The position numbers and the translations under genes are program-made. Under the pieces are notes generated by a model. That model ran no database searches. It was not told the origin of the DNA and saw only the letters and a list, made by a program, of their open reading frames with translations. Below, one piece after another: positions 26,930-35,923 of a stretch of 64,000 bases of DNA (the stretch's first letter is position 1; each line of letters opens with the position of its first letter). The DNA is from Dinoroseobacter sp039192165. GTDB taxonomy: Bacteria > Pseudomonadota > Alphaproteobacteria > Rhodobacterales > Rhodobacteraceae. The DNA is taken from contig JBCCXD010000010.1 of assembly GCA_039192165.1 (NCBI GenBank), positions 48,609 to 112,608 of the forward strand. The letters are read 5' to 3'.

Positions 26930-28654
26930 ATGTCGACTGCGAGCGATCTAGAAAGACAAATGGCGGACCTCGTCAACGCGGCGAGGGCTGCTGAAGGTTT
27001 GGCCCCACTGCAGCTGGAGCTTGATCTCAACGAAGCTGCCGAAGATCACAGCAGTTGGATGCTTGCGCAGAACGTTTTCTCGCATACCGGCGCGGGAGGG
27101 TCGTCTGCGGGCGCGCGGATGCAAGATGCTGGCTTTACGTTTTCAGGAAGCTGGAGCTGGGGTGAAAATATCGCCGTGCAAAGTGAACGCGGCGCGCCTG
27201 GAATCGAGGACGACGTAGAAGACCTGTTCGTCTCGTTATGGAACAGCCCCGGCCATCGTGCGAATATGCTCAATCCCAATTTCGACTACATTGGGATCGG
27301 TGTTGAGGTCGGCAACTTCACTTACAGCCAGGGCACCTATTACTCCGTGATCGTCACACAGAAATTCGCCAAGACCGGCGCTTCTGTAAATCTCGATACG
27401 GGAGGTGGCTCGGCAGGAGACAATAATCCTCCGCAGGACGAGCCACCGGCCGCCGCACCGCCGCCACAGGAACCAGACCAGCCAACATCTCCGCCTGGTT
27501 CATCTGGCGTTGCAACCATCAATGGCACAAACAGAGATGACATCTTAGTGGGCTCTGATGGGCAGTCTGAGCTTGATGGTCGACGAGGGGACGACTTTCT
27601 CTTCGCAGATGGTTACGGAGACAACGCCTATGACACTGCGTCTGGTCAGGTCGTGCGGCTCTTTCAAGCCACTCTGAATCGAAGCCCGGATGACGAGGGG
27701 CACAGTTTTTGGACGAATGCGCTTTTGAACGGCACGTCTCTGTCACAGATCGCTTCGGGCTTCGTTGGTTCTGCCGAGTTTCAGACGATTTACGGTGGGC
27801 TAAACGACCAACAATTTGTAACCCTTATGTACGACAATGTGTTGGATCGTAGTCCGGATCCAAGTGGTGAAGCGGCGTGGCTCAATCTGTTGAGTTCGGG
27901 AGCGTCGCGCGCTGACGTTGTCCTCGGATTTTCCGAGAGCGCTGAATTCGTGCAGAAAATGTTCCCAAAAGTGATCGAGTATAGCAAGTCTCAGGCAGTA
28001 GGAGAGTTCACTGATGAGGTTGTGCGACTCTATCAGGCAACCTTAGACCGTTTGCCAGATGTGGCTGGATACACAAGCTGGACTGAAGCCCTTGCGAACG
28101 GCATGGACTATTCGGTTGTCGTGAACGGTTTCGTAGGATCGGCCGAATTTCAGTCGGTTTATGGCACACTGACGAACGCGCAGTTTGTGACGTTGATGTA
28201 CGACAACGTGTTGGACCGGACTCCAGATTCGGCAGGTGCTTCTTTCTGGCTTGGCTCAATGGCGGGTGGAACGAGCCGTGCAGAGGTTGTGGCCGGTTTT
28301 GCCGAAAGCCTTGAATTTCAGAACAAAATGGCCCCCGTCATTGAGAATTGGGCTGAAGGGCTTGGAACGGATGATGTTCTTGACGGCGGCGTGGGCGACG
28401 ATGTTCTGGTTGGAGGTATGCTGGCAGACGAGTTCTATTTTTCCCGCAGCGATGGCGGGGATGACCGCGTTCTGGACTTCGAGATGTGGGACACAATTGT
28501 GCTCCAAGGTTTCGGTCTGGGCAGCGCCTCTGCCGCGGCGGCAGCCTTCGTTCAGGACGGAAATGACGCGGTCTACGATCATGTCAACGGTGAGATCCGT
28601 CTTGTGGACGTCGTTGCAGCAGACCTGACGTCCGACGAGTTCCAAATCGCATAA
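26930..28654 (+). CDS. CAP-domain secreted protein with DUF4214 repeats and RTX-like C-terminus
   Basis: A 574-residue probable type I secretion substrate. Residues 1-150 form a CAP (SCP/PR1-like) domain with DHSSWMLAQNVFSHTG, SWSWGENIAVQ and GHRANMLNPNFDYIGIGVEV. A Pro-rich linker (about 165-190) follows, then two DUF4214 units near 240-350 and 360-470 with VVRLYQATLDRLPDVAG and FVGSAEFQSVYG motifs. A short RTX-like GGVGDDVLVGG and a 97-residue tail end in DEFQIA. There is no Sec signal, which fits C-terminal type I export. AGGAA lies before ATG. The tail is nearly identical to that of the convergent gene at 28868. Confidence 0.85.
   Translation: MSTASDLERQMADLVNAARAAEGLAPLQLELDLNEAAEDHSSWMLAQNVFSHTGAGGSSAGARMQDAGFTFSGSWSWGENIAVQSERGAPGIEDDVEDLFVSLWNSPGHRANMLNPNFDYIGIGVEVGNFTYSQGTYYSVIVTQKFAKTGASVNLDTGGGSAGDNNPPQDEPPAAAPPPQEPDQPTSPPGSSGVATINGTNRDDILVGSDGQSELDGRRGDDFLFADGYGDNAYDTASGQVVRLFQATLNRSPDDEGHSFWTNALLNGTSLSQIASGFVGSAEFQTIYGGLNDQQFVTLMYDNVLDRSPDPSGEAAWLNLLSSGASRADVVLGFSESAEFVQKMFPKVIEYSKSQAVGEFTDEVVRLYQATLDRLPDVAGYTSWTEALANGMDYSVVVNGFVGSAEFQSVYGTLTNAQFVTLMYDNVLDRTPDSAGASFWLGSMAGGTSRAEVVAGFAESLEFQNKMAPVIENWAEGLGTDDVLDGGVGDDVLVGGMLADEFYFSRSDGGDDRVLDFEMWDTIVLQGFGLGSASAAAAAFVQDGNDAVYDHVNGEIRLVDVVAADLTSDEFQIA
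28361..28654 (+). repeat. Inverted repeat arm 1 (shared DUF4214 tail)
   Basis: The last 97 codons of the CAP/DUF4214 gene match the reverse complement of 28868-29161. By eye 86 of 97 encoded residues are identical, and DNA runs of about 30 bases are identical, so the two arms form an imperfect inverted repeat of 294 bp around a 213-bp spacer. Confidence 0.85.
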
Positions 28655-28770
28655 TCCCCTTGTGTGCAGATTTCTTGGTGCCTGTTAACAAAGGTCTCCT
28701 GAGCCGCCGGTTGTAGGCACGCCGACCGCTTTTTTTTCGATAAGCTGAAGTGTATGCGTTCAAAAAACGT

Positions 28771-28804
28771 CAAACCAGCGGGCTCGTAGGAGCCCGCTGG
28801 TTTG
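28771..28804. terminator. Bidirectional hairpin between convergent DUF4214 genes
   Basis: A perfect 15-bp stem CAAACCAGCGGGCTC / GAGCCCGCTGGTTTG with a GTAG loop lies between two convergent genes. On the minus strand it is followed by a T-run (complement of CAAAAAACG), typical of an intrinsic terminator. On the plus strand a separate T8 tract at 28730-28737 precedes it. Confidence 0.88.
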
Positions 28805-28867
28805 ATTCAGCATTTGCTTCGACCGCCAACCGCGGTGCGAAAGAGAAAGCCCCGATGGATCGGTCAG

Positions 28868-29161
28868 TTACGCGATCTGGAATTCATCGGACGTCAGGTC
28901 CGCAGCGACCACGTCGGTCAGCCGGATTTCGCCGTTGAAGTGATCGTAGACTGCGTCATTTCCGTCCTGAACGAAGGCTGCCGCCGCTGCAGAGGCGCTG
29001 CCTAGACCGAAGCCTTCGAGCACAATTGTGTCCCACATCTCGAAGTCGGCAATAAGGTCGTCCCCGCCTTCACTGAAATTGAAGTGGAATTCGTCGGCGA
29101 GCATACCACCGACCAGTACGTCGTCTCCTGCACCACCATCCAGAACATCATCCGTTCCGAG
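28868..29161 (-). repeat. Inverted repeat arm 2 (shared DUF4214 tail)
   Basis: Reverse-complement partner of 28361-28654. Differences cluster in the first third of the arm (between LADEF and DFEMW of the encoded tails), while the block encoding FEMWDTIVL and the run encoding AAFVQDGNDA are almost unchanged at DNA level, which suggests a recent copy or gene conversion. Confidence 0.85.
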
Positions 29162-30394
29162 CCCTTCAGCCCATAACTCAACAATAGGTTCCATGATGTC
29201 AATGAATTCGGCACTTTGGGCGAAGCCAGAAACAACTTCCGCACGGCTCATACCACCTGCGAGGGACCCCTCCCAAAACGAGGCGCCGCCTGGATCCGCA
29301 TCGCGTCCGAGAACGTTGTTGTAAAGCAAATTCACGAACTGGGCATCCGTCAGAGTTCCATAGACCGCCTGAAACTCTGGCGAGTTCACAAAACCTTCGA
29401 CTGCTGACAGATAGGTCATACCGTCCGTAAGACCGTCCACCCAGAAGGTAAAGCCGCCCACATCCGGTAGTCTGTCCAACGTTGCCTGGTAAAGCCGTAC
29501 AATATCGTCGGTGAAGTCGCCCATTGCCTCTGCACCGCTGAATTCGAGCGACTTAGGGATCATTATGTTTACGAATTCCGGGCTTTCGGAGAATCCAACC
29601 ACGACGTCGGCGCGAGATGTGCCCGATCCAAGTTCTCCGAGCCAAAAGGCTTCGCCTCCCGAGTCTGGGTCGCGCCCAAGTACGTTGTTGTAGAGCAGAG
29701 TAATGAACTCAGAGTCAGTTAGAGATGGCCCGTACACTGCTTCGAATTCAGCAGATCCTACGAATCCCACAGCGATCTGAGAGAGCGCAGTTCCTCCGAG
29801 TATCTCGTTTGTCCAGAAGGAGTGACCAGCATCGTCAGGTGCTCTGTTGAGAGTGGCTTGATAGAGCCGAACGACCTGACCGGACGCGTGGTCGTAGTCG
29901 CTTTCCCCATAGTTCTCACCAAAGAGGACATCGTTGCCGCCCCCGCCGTTGAGAGTTGAGTTCCCCCCAAAGCCGACCAGGATGTCGTCTCCGGTACCGC
30001 CATTTATCGTATCGTTTCCGGAAAGCCAGTAGTCAAAAATCTCGGAAGACCCGGATGTCAGAAGCCCGCCAAACTCGGCGAAGTCCAAGCTAGCTCCGGA
30101 AATATCGAGGACGTTCGTCCCATCTACAGTAATATTGACATCGGTGAGGGTGCCGCCTGTGAACTGCAGTTTTCCGCCAGCGTTAGACCAGGAAAAATTC
30201 TGCCCCAGAAGTTCGACATTTCGGCCTGTTCCCGGGAAGAGACCCGTGGTCGAATCTCCAATGATAATATCGATATCTGTCGGGGTCAGAGTTGCGTCAG
30301 TGCCCTGATTGAAGAAGAGCGGCAATAGCGGCCCAGCCGAAATCATATTCAAACTGGGAATGGCACCGGTCGCGGTAAAAGTCAGCGTCGTCAT
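28868..30394 (-). CDS. DUF4214/RTX-like secreted protein
   Basis: A 508-residue protein. Residues 1-130 are a beta-rich N-terminal region of unknown kind (ITVDGTNVLDISGASL). Residues 130-160 hold RTX nonapeptides (GGTGDDILVGFGGNSTLNGG). Two DUF4214 units follow near 170-280 and 290-400 (VVRLYQATLNRAPDDAGHSF, FVGSAEFEAVYG, VVVGFSESPEFV). The 97-residue tail matches that of the convergent CAP gene and ends DEFQIA, likely the type I export signal. It is downstream of the RTX gene and the HlyD/ABC pair on the same strand, which supports export by that system. Confidence 0.82.
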   Translation of the reverse strand: MTTLTFTATGAIPSLNMISAGPLLPLFFNQGTDATLTPTDIDIIIGDSTTGLFPGTGRNVELLGQNFSWSNAGGKLQFTGGTLTDVNITVDGTNVLDISGASLDFAEFGGLLTSGSSEIFDYWLSGNDTINGGTGDDILVGFGGNSTLNGGGGNDVLFGENYGESDYDHASGQVVRLYQATLNRAPDDAGHSFWTNEILGGTALSQIAVGFVGSAEFEAVYGPSLTDSEFITLLYNNVLGRDPDSGGEAFWLGELGSGTSRADVVVGFSESPEFVNIMIPKSLEFSGAEAMGDFTDDIVRLYQATLDRLPDVGGFTFWVDGLTDGMTYLSAVEGFVNSPEFQAVYGTLTDAQFVNLLYNNVLGRDADPGGASFWEGSLAGGMSRAEVVSGFAQSAEFIDIMEPIVELWAEGLGTDDVLDGGAGDDVLVGGMLADEFHFNFSEGGDDLIADFEMWDTIVLEGFGLGSASAAAAAFVQDGNDAVYDHFNGEIRLTDVVAADLTSDEFQIA

Positions 30395-30604
30395 TTTAAT
30401 ATGCCCATCTTTTCAATAGCTACGGATAGTCTTCTCGTTACTCTGTGCATTTTATAAAGCGTCGCGTTGCTTGGTAGAGAGCGCGTGACTGGTTCCCTGA
30501 AAACAAGGTGGGTCAAATCACGTGATGGCAGCGCGCGAAAATTTCTTTGTCTGGAGTTTGCGCCGGGAAAGCACACCAATGCCTCCCCGGCACATTTTTT
30601 TGGC

Positions 30605-32020
30605 TTAGACGATGAACATACCGTCTGCTTCAGCCACCAGGACAGATGACGAAGGTGTATCAACCATCATGCCCTCACCGAGGCGCACGAGCGAACCCTT
30701 GTCCGAGCCATAAGTCGTGTCTTTTGCGAACACGCTTTGCAGGTTGGCACCATCCTGAGTGTCGACCAGGATCGACTGAACAACGTCGTTGCCCATGACG
30801 AGGTCAAGGCGAACCAGGGTCTTGTACCCGGTCTCTTCAACACGAACAGAGTCGATATCAAGAGCTGTCAGGTCGATCTGGTCGGCGTCATAGCCTGCGG
30901 AGAAGTCCTTGATGACGTCGTTGCATTCCCACGAAACTTCGCAGAACGCAAATACGTCGCAGCCAGCGCCGCCCCACATTTCGTCTTCACCGGTACCGCC
31001 ACGAACGATGTCGTCGCCGTCGCCGCCTTTGACGAGGTCGTCGCCAGCGCCGCCAGCAACTAGGTCGTTGCCGCTGCCGCCGAAGACTTGGTCGTCGCCG
31101 TCGCCGCCGTCGAGCTTGTCGTTACCGCTGTTGCCTTCCATGTAGTCGTCGCCGGCCCCACCAAGGGCAAGGTCGTCGCCGCTTCCCATCTCGATGTAGT
31201 CGTCGCCGTCGCCACCAGCAGCGGAGTCGTCGCCGGATCCACCGTGGATGTAGTCGTCGCCGTCGCCGCCATCGAGCCAGTCGTCGCCTTCTTCACCTTC
31301 AAGACGGTCGTCGCCAGCACCACCGGAGATGTTGTCGGCGTCTTCACCACCATTCAGGTAGTCGTCGCCGAGACCGCCAGTGATGTCATCACAGCCGTCG
31401 CCGCCGTAAACGGTGTCGCCGCCGTCGCCGCCATCGATGATGTCGTTGCCGTCGCCGCCGTAGATGTGGTCATGACCATCTCCGCCGTCGATGGTGTCAT
31501 CGCCACCAAGGCCCCAGATCTTGTCGTTTCCGGAACCACCGCTGAGGATGTCAGCGTTGTTGGCGCCTTCGACGTAGTCGTCACCCGCACCACCATCGAG
31601 GATGAAGTGGATGAGATCGCCGAGGTATACGGACGGATAGACCTGCGCAATTGCAGTGCCATTGATCGAGGTGTCTCTGATATACTCGAGCAGGCCCTTG
31701 CCGCTGATCCAGTCGTCGTAAATACCGCCATCATAGCGGCCGACCCAGATCTCCTGCTGGATGCCGTCTTCGCCGACTTTGACCGTCTTCTCGAGGTCGA
31801 ATTCGACGTTCTCGTAGTTGTAGTACCAGTAACCCTTATCGTCGATCTGGGCCGCGTTATCAAACGGCGCGAACTCGTAGTACTTATACCAAGGTACGTC
31901 GAGATCGATGGTGTAGAGACAGATCAGGTCTTCACCTTCGGGTAGGCAATCCTGTTCTATGATCTTTGGATCGTTAATAACGACCTCTTCGCAGAAATCG
32001 TCTGTAATGAAACTACTCAT
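30605..32020 (-). CDS. RTX calcium-binding protein with 24 nonapeptide repeats and seven cysteines
   Basis: A 471-residue probable type I secretion substrate. Residues 1-142 are an unrecognised acidic and Tyr/Trp-rich region (KGYWYYNYENVEF). Residues 143-358 are 24 unbroken nonapeptides of the GGxGxDxUx type that bind calcium in a parallel beta-roll outside the cell. Residues 359-471 form a capping region ending ADGMFIV, a hydrophobic end like known type I signals. Seven Cys (10, 25, 34, 210, 354, 360, 366) are unusual for an RTX protein. It lies 862 bp downstream of hlyD on the same strand. Function (S-layer, adhesin or matrix protein) is unknown. Confidence 0.85.
   Translation of the reverse strand: MSSFITDDFCEEVVINDPKIIEQDCLPEGEDLICLYTIDLDVPWYKYYEFAPFDNAAQIDDKGYWYYNYENVEFDLEKTVKVGEDGIQQEIWVGRYDGGIYDDWISGKGLLEYIRDTSINGTAIAQVYPSVYLGDLIHFILDGGAGDDYVEGANNADILSGGSGNDKIWGLGGDDTIDGGDGHDHIYGGDGNDIIDGGDGGDTVYGGDGCDDITGGLGDDYLNGGEDADNISGGAGDDRLEGEEGDDWLDGGDGDDYIHGGSGDDSAAGGDGDDYIEMGSGDDLALGGAGDDYMEGNSGNDKLDGGDGDDQVFGGSGNDLVAGGAGDDLVKGGDGDDIVRGGTGEDEMWGGAGCDVFAFCEVSWECNDVIKDFSAGYDADQIDLTALDIDSVRVEETGYKTLVRLDLVMGNDVVQSILVDTQDGANLQSVFAKDTTYGSDKGSLVRLGEGMMVDTPSSSVLVAEADGMFIV
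30947..31594 (-). repeat. 27-bp tandem repeats encoding RTX nonapeptides
   Basis: 24 consecutive 27-bp units without a break in register code for nonapeptides such as GGDGDDYIH and GGAGDDLVK. Units vary in sequence, as expected for coding repeats, and there are no spacers, which sets them apart from CRISPR. Confidence 0.93.
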
Positions 32021-32149
32021 GGCAAGTAACCCCCAGCCAGTTAAAATTAATAGTTCAGCCTAAATCGATAGAAAGAGCTGTAGAATTGCTGGACATCGAA
32101 AAATACTGCTTCCGCAATCATGAAAAAAACTCATCAACTAGTTATCGAC

Positions 32150-32164
32150 TTAAACATTTTTTAA
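32150..32164. promoter_or_regulatory. CtrA-like site TTAA-N7-TTAA
   Basis: TTAA-ACATTTT-TTAA fits the full CtrA consensus TTAA-N7-TTAA of alphaproteobacteria exactly. It lies 130 bp upstream of the RTX start codon. Because the stretch is AT-rich, a chance match is possible. Confidence 0.4.
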
Positions 32165-32178
32165 GGTACCACAAAATC

Positions 32179-32203
32179 ACGCCATGTCTAGCAAATATGG
32201 CGT
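32179..32203. promoter_or_regulatory. Dyad ACGCCAT-N11-ATGGCGT, possible operator
   Basis: Perfect 7-bp inverted repeat with an 11-bp centre, 15 bp from the CtrA-like site on the side away from the RTX gene. The symmetry and spacing suit a dimeric regulator; no T-run follows, so a terminator is less likely. No family assigned. Confidence 0.35.
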
Positions 32204-32882
32204 CAACGCGGCAACATAATGTCGTGGACGGAGCCGTCTGCGATCCTTTGCTCCGCAAGGGGCAGGGACATGTTCCTGCACCGTCGACAAGTACATGCGG
32301 GCCTAGGCACAACCAACCTCGAATGCTTGATGGGACGTTGGCGGATATCCCTGGCGGGACAGCCTCGCGGGGGTTTCCTGTAAATTACTGAAAAATATAA
32401 GAGTTTTCTATTTTTTTCTCGCTCAGCTTGATGGAAAAAAGCTCTTCATATTGATCAATGCGCGTGTGCAACGAAGCTTTGCAGAGTATCGTTCAGACGG
32501 GGGTGCCCGGACGTTTTCTCCGGCTATGTCGGCATCGAATTCTGTGGCTCAAGGCGGGAAAATGGTCACGAAGGCGGGCTGAAATCAGGCAAAAATATGG
32601 CAAAAATAAGGCGCAAAGGCTTGAGTTTCTTGCCTTTTACAGGATTGAGCCCCTAAAATTTTACTCTTTTTTCTCGTTTCTGACCCAGGTGCTTTCAGCA
32701 TTGTTGCGCGTTCGGTAACAGTATGAGTTTCACATACAAGACTGGCTCTTTATTGGCGCGCAAGCGTAAGGAAGAAAATGGCCAATACTTGCATTGCATT
32801 GCCCGAAAAACGTTTTTCTTAGCGCTTAATTGGTCAGGTAGGCTGACGCGTCCTGTTGAAACCCATCGGGTCAAGGAGCGGC

Positions 32883-34190
32883 TCAGCTTTCCCGGAAGCT
32901 TGTGGCGAAATAGTCGGAAATAGGCTTCACAAGGTACTCCAGCGGCGTGCGCTCGTCCGTGCTGAGGAACACATCCACAGGCATGCCAGGCAACAAGGAC
33001 TGACCTTCCGGAAGGCGGTTGAGCTCACCTTCGTACAACACGATACGTGCTCTGTAGAAGGAAACGTCGGAATTGCTTTCGCTATACGCGTCAGCCGAGA
33101 CAAATTCGACTTCGCCAAACAGCTCCTGCAGCGTCCGCTGGTTGAAAGACGACAAGCGGACCCGAACCTCTTGTCCTGGCACCACTTCATCAATGTCTTG
33201 CGGGCGCACGCGCGCCGTTATGATCAGTGGTCGATCCTGGGGCACAATAAAGAGGACCGGTTCAGCAGGCCGGATTACGGCGCTTTCACCGAAAACCCTG
33301 AGATCGTGGATCACACCGGCAACGGGCGCTTTGATCTCCAGCCGCTCAAGGCGGTTAACAATCTGGCGCCGGGTTTCAGAAAGCTCGATCTCGTTGAACT
33401 GGAGGTCCCGCAAAGTTGCGATTGCATCCTCGCGACGGGTTGTCTGAAGCCGAAGAATTTCGATATCCAGTTCAGTTATACGGCCCTCAGACGCTGCGAT
33501 TTGAGCCGCAAGTTGCGCAGTTTGCCCAGTCAGCAAGGCAGTGTCGCGGCGGACTGAGTACACCCGAAAGGCTTGAGCCAAACCACGGTCGAGCAACTCT
33601 ACCTGTTTCTCCAGCTCTTCAGTGCTGATTTCGAGTTGTTCCTGGGACGCCGCTCTTTGAGCCTCAAGGCCCTCAATCTCGTCGGCGATCTGCTCTTTCT
33701 GACGGGAAAGCTGTTCGATCTCTGACTCGTCCGTCGCGCGCCGTGCTTCAAAGAGGTTCTGTTGCCCTCTCATGAGCTTGACTGCCATCGGGTTGTCGGT
33801 TTCTTGGATCACAGGGTCGAATACAAGTTCGTCCGTCCCGTCGCGCTCTGCTTCAAGTCTGGCGCGACGCGCCAAGACCTCGAACAATTGTCCTTCAACA
33901 ACGGCAAGATCAGACAAAAGATCCCGAGCGTCGAGACGAAGCAGTACTTCGCCTGCGCTGACGACGCTGCCATCAAGCGCAAACACCTCTTCGACGACAC
34001 CTCCGTCAGGATGCTGCACAACCTGGCGGTTTCGCTCGACTTCGACCTGACCCTGGGCAATTACGGCGCCGCTGATCCCGCTCAAAGCCGCCCAAACTCC
34101 AAAGCCGCCGAGAAGAAGCGAGACCCCAAAGAACCCGACAATAAGCAGAGTCCCGGCAGTCCAGGTTTCGTCGTCGTTTGCTTGGCTCAT
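32883..34190 (-). CDS. HlyD-family type I secretion membrane fusion protein
   Basis: A 435-residue periplasmic adaptor. One transmembrane segment lies near residues 12-38 (LLIVGFFGVSLLLGGFGVWAAL). The lipoyl/biotinyl-like half-motif VIAQGQVEVERNRQVVQHPDGGVVEEV occurs in two pieces, with long coiled-coil helices at about 120-270 and RLEIKAPVAGVIHDLRVFG closing the hairpin. The beta-barrel and LVKPISDYFATSFRE end match the PrsE/HlyD group. It bridges the ABC exporter and a TolC-like outer-membrane channel, which is not in the window. ATG overlaps the ABC stop by 4 bp. Confidence 0.93.
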   Translation of the reverse strand: MSQANDDETWTAGTLLIVGFFGVSLLLGGFGVWAALSGISGAVIAQGQVEVERNRQVVQHPDGGVVEEVFALDGSVVSAGEVLLRLDARDLLSDLAVVEGQLFEVLARRARLEAERDGTDELVFDPVIQETDNPMAVKLMRGQQNLFEARRATDESEIEQLSRQKEQIADEIEGLEAQRAASQEQLEISTEELEKQVELLDRGLAQAFRVYSVRRDTALLTGQTAQLAAQIAASEGRITELDIEILRLQTTRREDAIATLRDLQFNEIELSETRRQIVNRLERLEIKAPVAGVIHDLRVFGESAVIRPAEPVLFIVPQDRPLIITARVRPQDIDEVVPGQEVRVRLSSFNQRTLQELFGEVEFVSADAYSESNSDVSFYRARIVLYEGELNRLPEGQSLLPGMPVDVFLSTDERTPLEYLVKPISDYFATSFRES

Positions 34191-35923
34191 GTCACACCTC
34201 CCAAACCAGTCGGTTTAATCACGTTCTGGTGGTTGTGCAGAACCTCACGCAGAACCTCGTCCCTTGGGCCGAAGGCACGCCGCATGCCGTTATGTATCAT
34301 CAAAACCATATCGCATTCCTGTATCGCCGCAGGACGATGCGCCATGATTAAAACACATCTGTTTTCGCTTTTCATGGTCCGGATCGCCGCATTCAGAGCG
34401 GATGATCCTTCGTTGTCCAGGTTGGAGTTGGGTTCGTCCAAGACAACCAGTACTGGATCGCCGTACATCGCCCGTGCAAGACCGATGCGTTGAACCTGAC
34501 CGCCAGACAAACGCCCACCAGCAGACGTGACATGCGTATCGTAGCCATCGGGCAAATCCAGGATCATTTCATGCGCGCCGGCTTGCAGCGCGGCCTTTAC
34601 CACGGCCGCATCGTCCGGTTCATCTGCTAGGCGGGCGATATTCTCTTTAATTGTGCCATCGAACAGTGAAACGCGCTGAGGCAGATACCCGATATATCGT
34701 CCGAGTGTATCCGGATCATATTGGTGCAAGGTGGCGCCATCGAGCCTGATCGAACCGCCAGCTGGCGGCCATAGCCCGGTGATTGCCCGCGCCAGTGTGC
34801 TTTTCCCAGCACCAGAGTTTCCGATGACCCCGACAGCCTGGCCGGGTTCGATACTGAAACTCAACATACGCAACGCAGCTTGGTTTGCGCCGGGAGGAAT
34901 GATTGTCACCTGATCCAGAACCAACTTTGCCGCGGGCGTAGGAAGTTCAGTACGACGGGCTTCTGGGGGCACCATTGTGAGCAGGAGAGTAAGGTGGTCC
35001 CAGCCCTCTCGCGCGCGCTCGAACAGTTCCCATTGGGTTACCAAGCCTTCGACGGGAGCAAGGGCGCGCCCCAGAAGGATTGACCCTGCAATCATTGCAC
35101 CGCCTGTCATCTGGCCTTGCAGGACCAAGTAGGCGCCAAGACCCAGCATCGCCGACTGCAGGAACAGTCGAAAGGTCTTGATAACCGTACCCCATCCACG
35201 CCCCGTATCAGTAGCGGCAACCGTCGCTTTCAAGGCTTTGCGCCGGGCATCTTGCCACCGCGAAAAGGCCGCTTCGCGCATGCCAAGCGCGTGCACGATG
35301 TCTGCATCCCCGCGCAGCTCTGCACTGATGATCTCTGCCTGTTGGGATGTGGCATTTACAACCTCGAGGGGCTTCTTGGATGCAACCCGATTGATCAGGG
35401 CGAAGACTACCAGCATTCCGCCTCCCACGAGTGCAAGAATGCCCAACCAAGGGTGGAAAACAAAAATTACAAACAGGAACAATGGTGTAAACGGCAAGTC
35501 GAACAACGACATAAGCGTCGGTGACGTCAGCAGTCGCTGCAGTGATTCAAGATCGCGGCTGCCGCTGACCGCAACACGCCTGACCTCAGGGTCTCCAGAC
35601 TGCACCAGAGACGCGGAAAAGACGCGGCGTTCGAGCTTCGCCTGGAAGCGCGCTCCCACGCGTCCCATGATCCGACCGCGTACGAGGTCAAGCAGACCCA
35701 TCATGGCGTAGAGGAACAAGACGATCAGTGACAAAGCCACAAGAGTTGAGACAGATCGAGACCCCAAAACGCGATCGTAGAGGTTCAACATATAAAGAGG
35801 CCCGGTAAGCATCAGCAGGTTTACAAACACACTGAAGAACGCTGCTGACGCAGCCAGCCCCATGCAGGCCCTTAATGCGCTGCGAAGCTCCGAGCGACCT
35901 CTTCTAAATGGGTCATTAGCCAT
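34187..35923 (-). CDS. Type I secretion ABC permease/ATPase (PrsD-like)
   Basis: A 578-residue exporter half-transporter. The membrane domain (residues 20-300) has about six segments; the ATPase has Walker A GNSGAGKST, signature LSGGQVQR, Walker B VLVVLDEPNSNLD and a switch His in IMAHRPAA. No C39 peptidase domain precedes it, so it belongs to the group exporting RTX and protease-type substrates uncleaved. ATG 35923 with AGGCGG upstream is preferred over an in-frame TTG at 35929. Together with the adaptor it most likely exports the RTX/DUF4214 proteins encoded downstream and opposite. Confidence 0.93.
   Translation of the reverse strand: MANDPFRRGRSELRSALRACMGLAASAAFFSVFVNLLMLTGPLYMLNLYDRVLGSRSVSTLVALSLIVLFLYAMMGLLDLVRGRIMGRVGARFQAKLERRVFSASLVQSGDPEVRRVAVSGSRDLESLQRLLTSPTLMSLFDLPFTPLFLFVIFVFHPWLGILALVGGGMLVVFALINRVASKKPLEVVNATSQQAEIISAELRGDADIVHALGMREAAFSRWQDARRKALKATVAATDTGRGWGTVIKTFRLFLQSAMLGLGAYLVLQGQMTGGAMIAGSILLGRALAPVEGLVTQWELFERAREGWDHLTLLLTMVPPEARRTELPTPAAKLVLDQVTIIPPGANQAALRMLSFSIEPGQAVGVIGNSGAGKSTLARAITGLWPPAGGSIRLDGATLHQYDPDTLGRYIGYLPQRVSLFDGTIKENIARLADEPDDAAVVKAALQAGAHEMILDLPDGYDTHVTSAGGRLSGGQVQRIGLARAMYGDPVLVVLDEPNSNLDNEGSSALNAAIRTMKSENRCVLIMAHRPAAIQECDMVLMIHNGMRRAFGPRDEVLREVLHNHQNVIKPTGLGGVT

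Larger units (their letters stand above)
32021..32882. other. Long AT-rich non-coding leader between hlyD and the RTX gene
   Basis: 862 bp with no convincing gene; the longest frames (for example 32458-32718 plus) lack recognisable residues. It is more AT-rich than its surroundings. It contains a CtrA-like site (32150-32164) and a dyad (32179-32203), both within 190 bp of the RTX start, so the RTX gene probably has its own regulated promoter. Confidence 0.6.

Noticed and set aside
30560..30600. GCCGGGGA / TTCCCGGC hairpin after the RTX gene as terminator
   Set aside because: One mismatch, a long loop and no T-run after it on the minus strand.
30947..31594. Regular 27-bp repeats that could be mistaken for a CRISPR or satellite array
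   Set aside because: They have no spacers and encode RTX nonapeptides in one continuous frame.
31088..31945. Plus-strand frame of 285 codons rich in Val/Ala repeats
   Set aside because: It is the antisense reading of the RTX repeats; its low complexity comes from the repeat itself.
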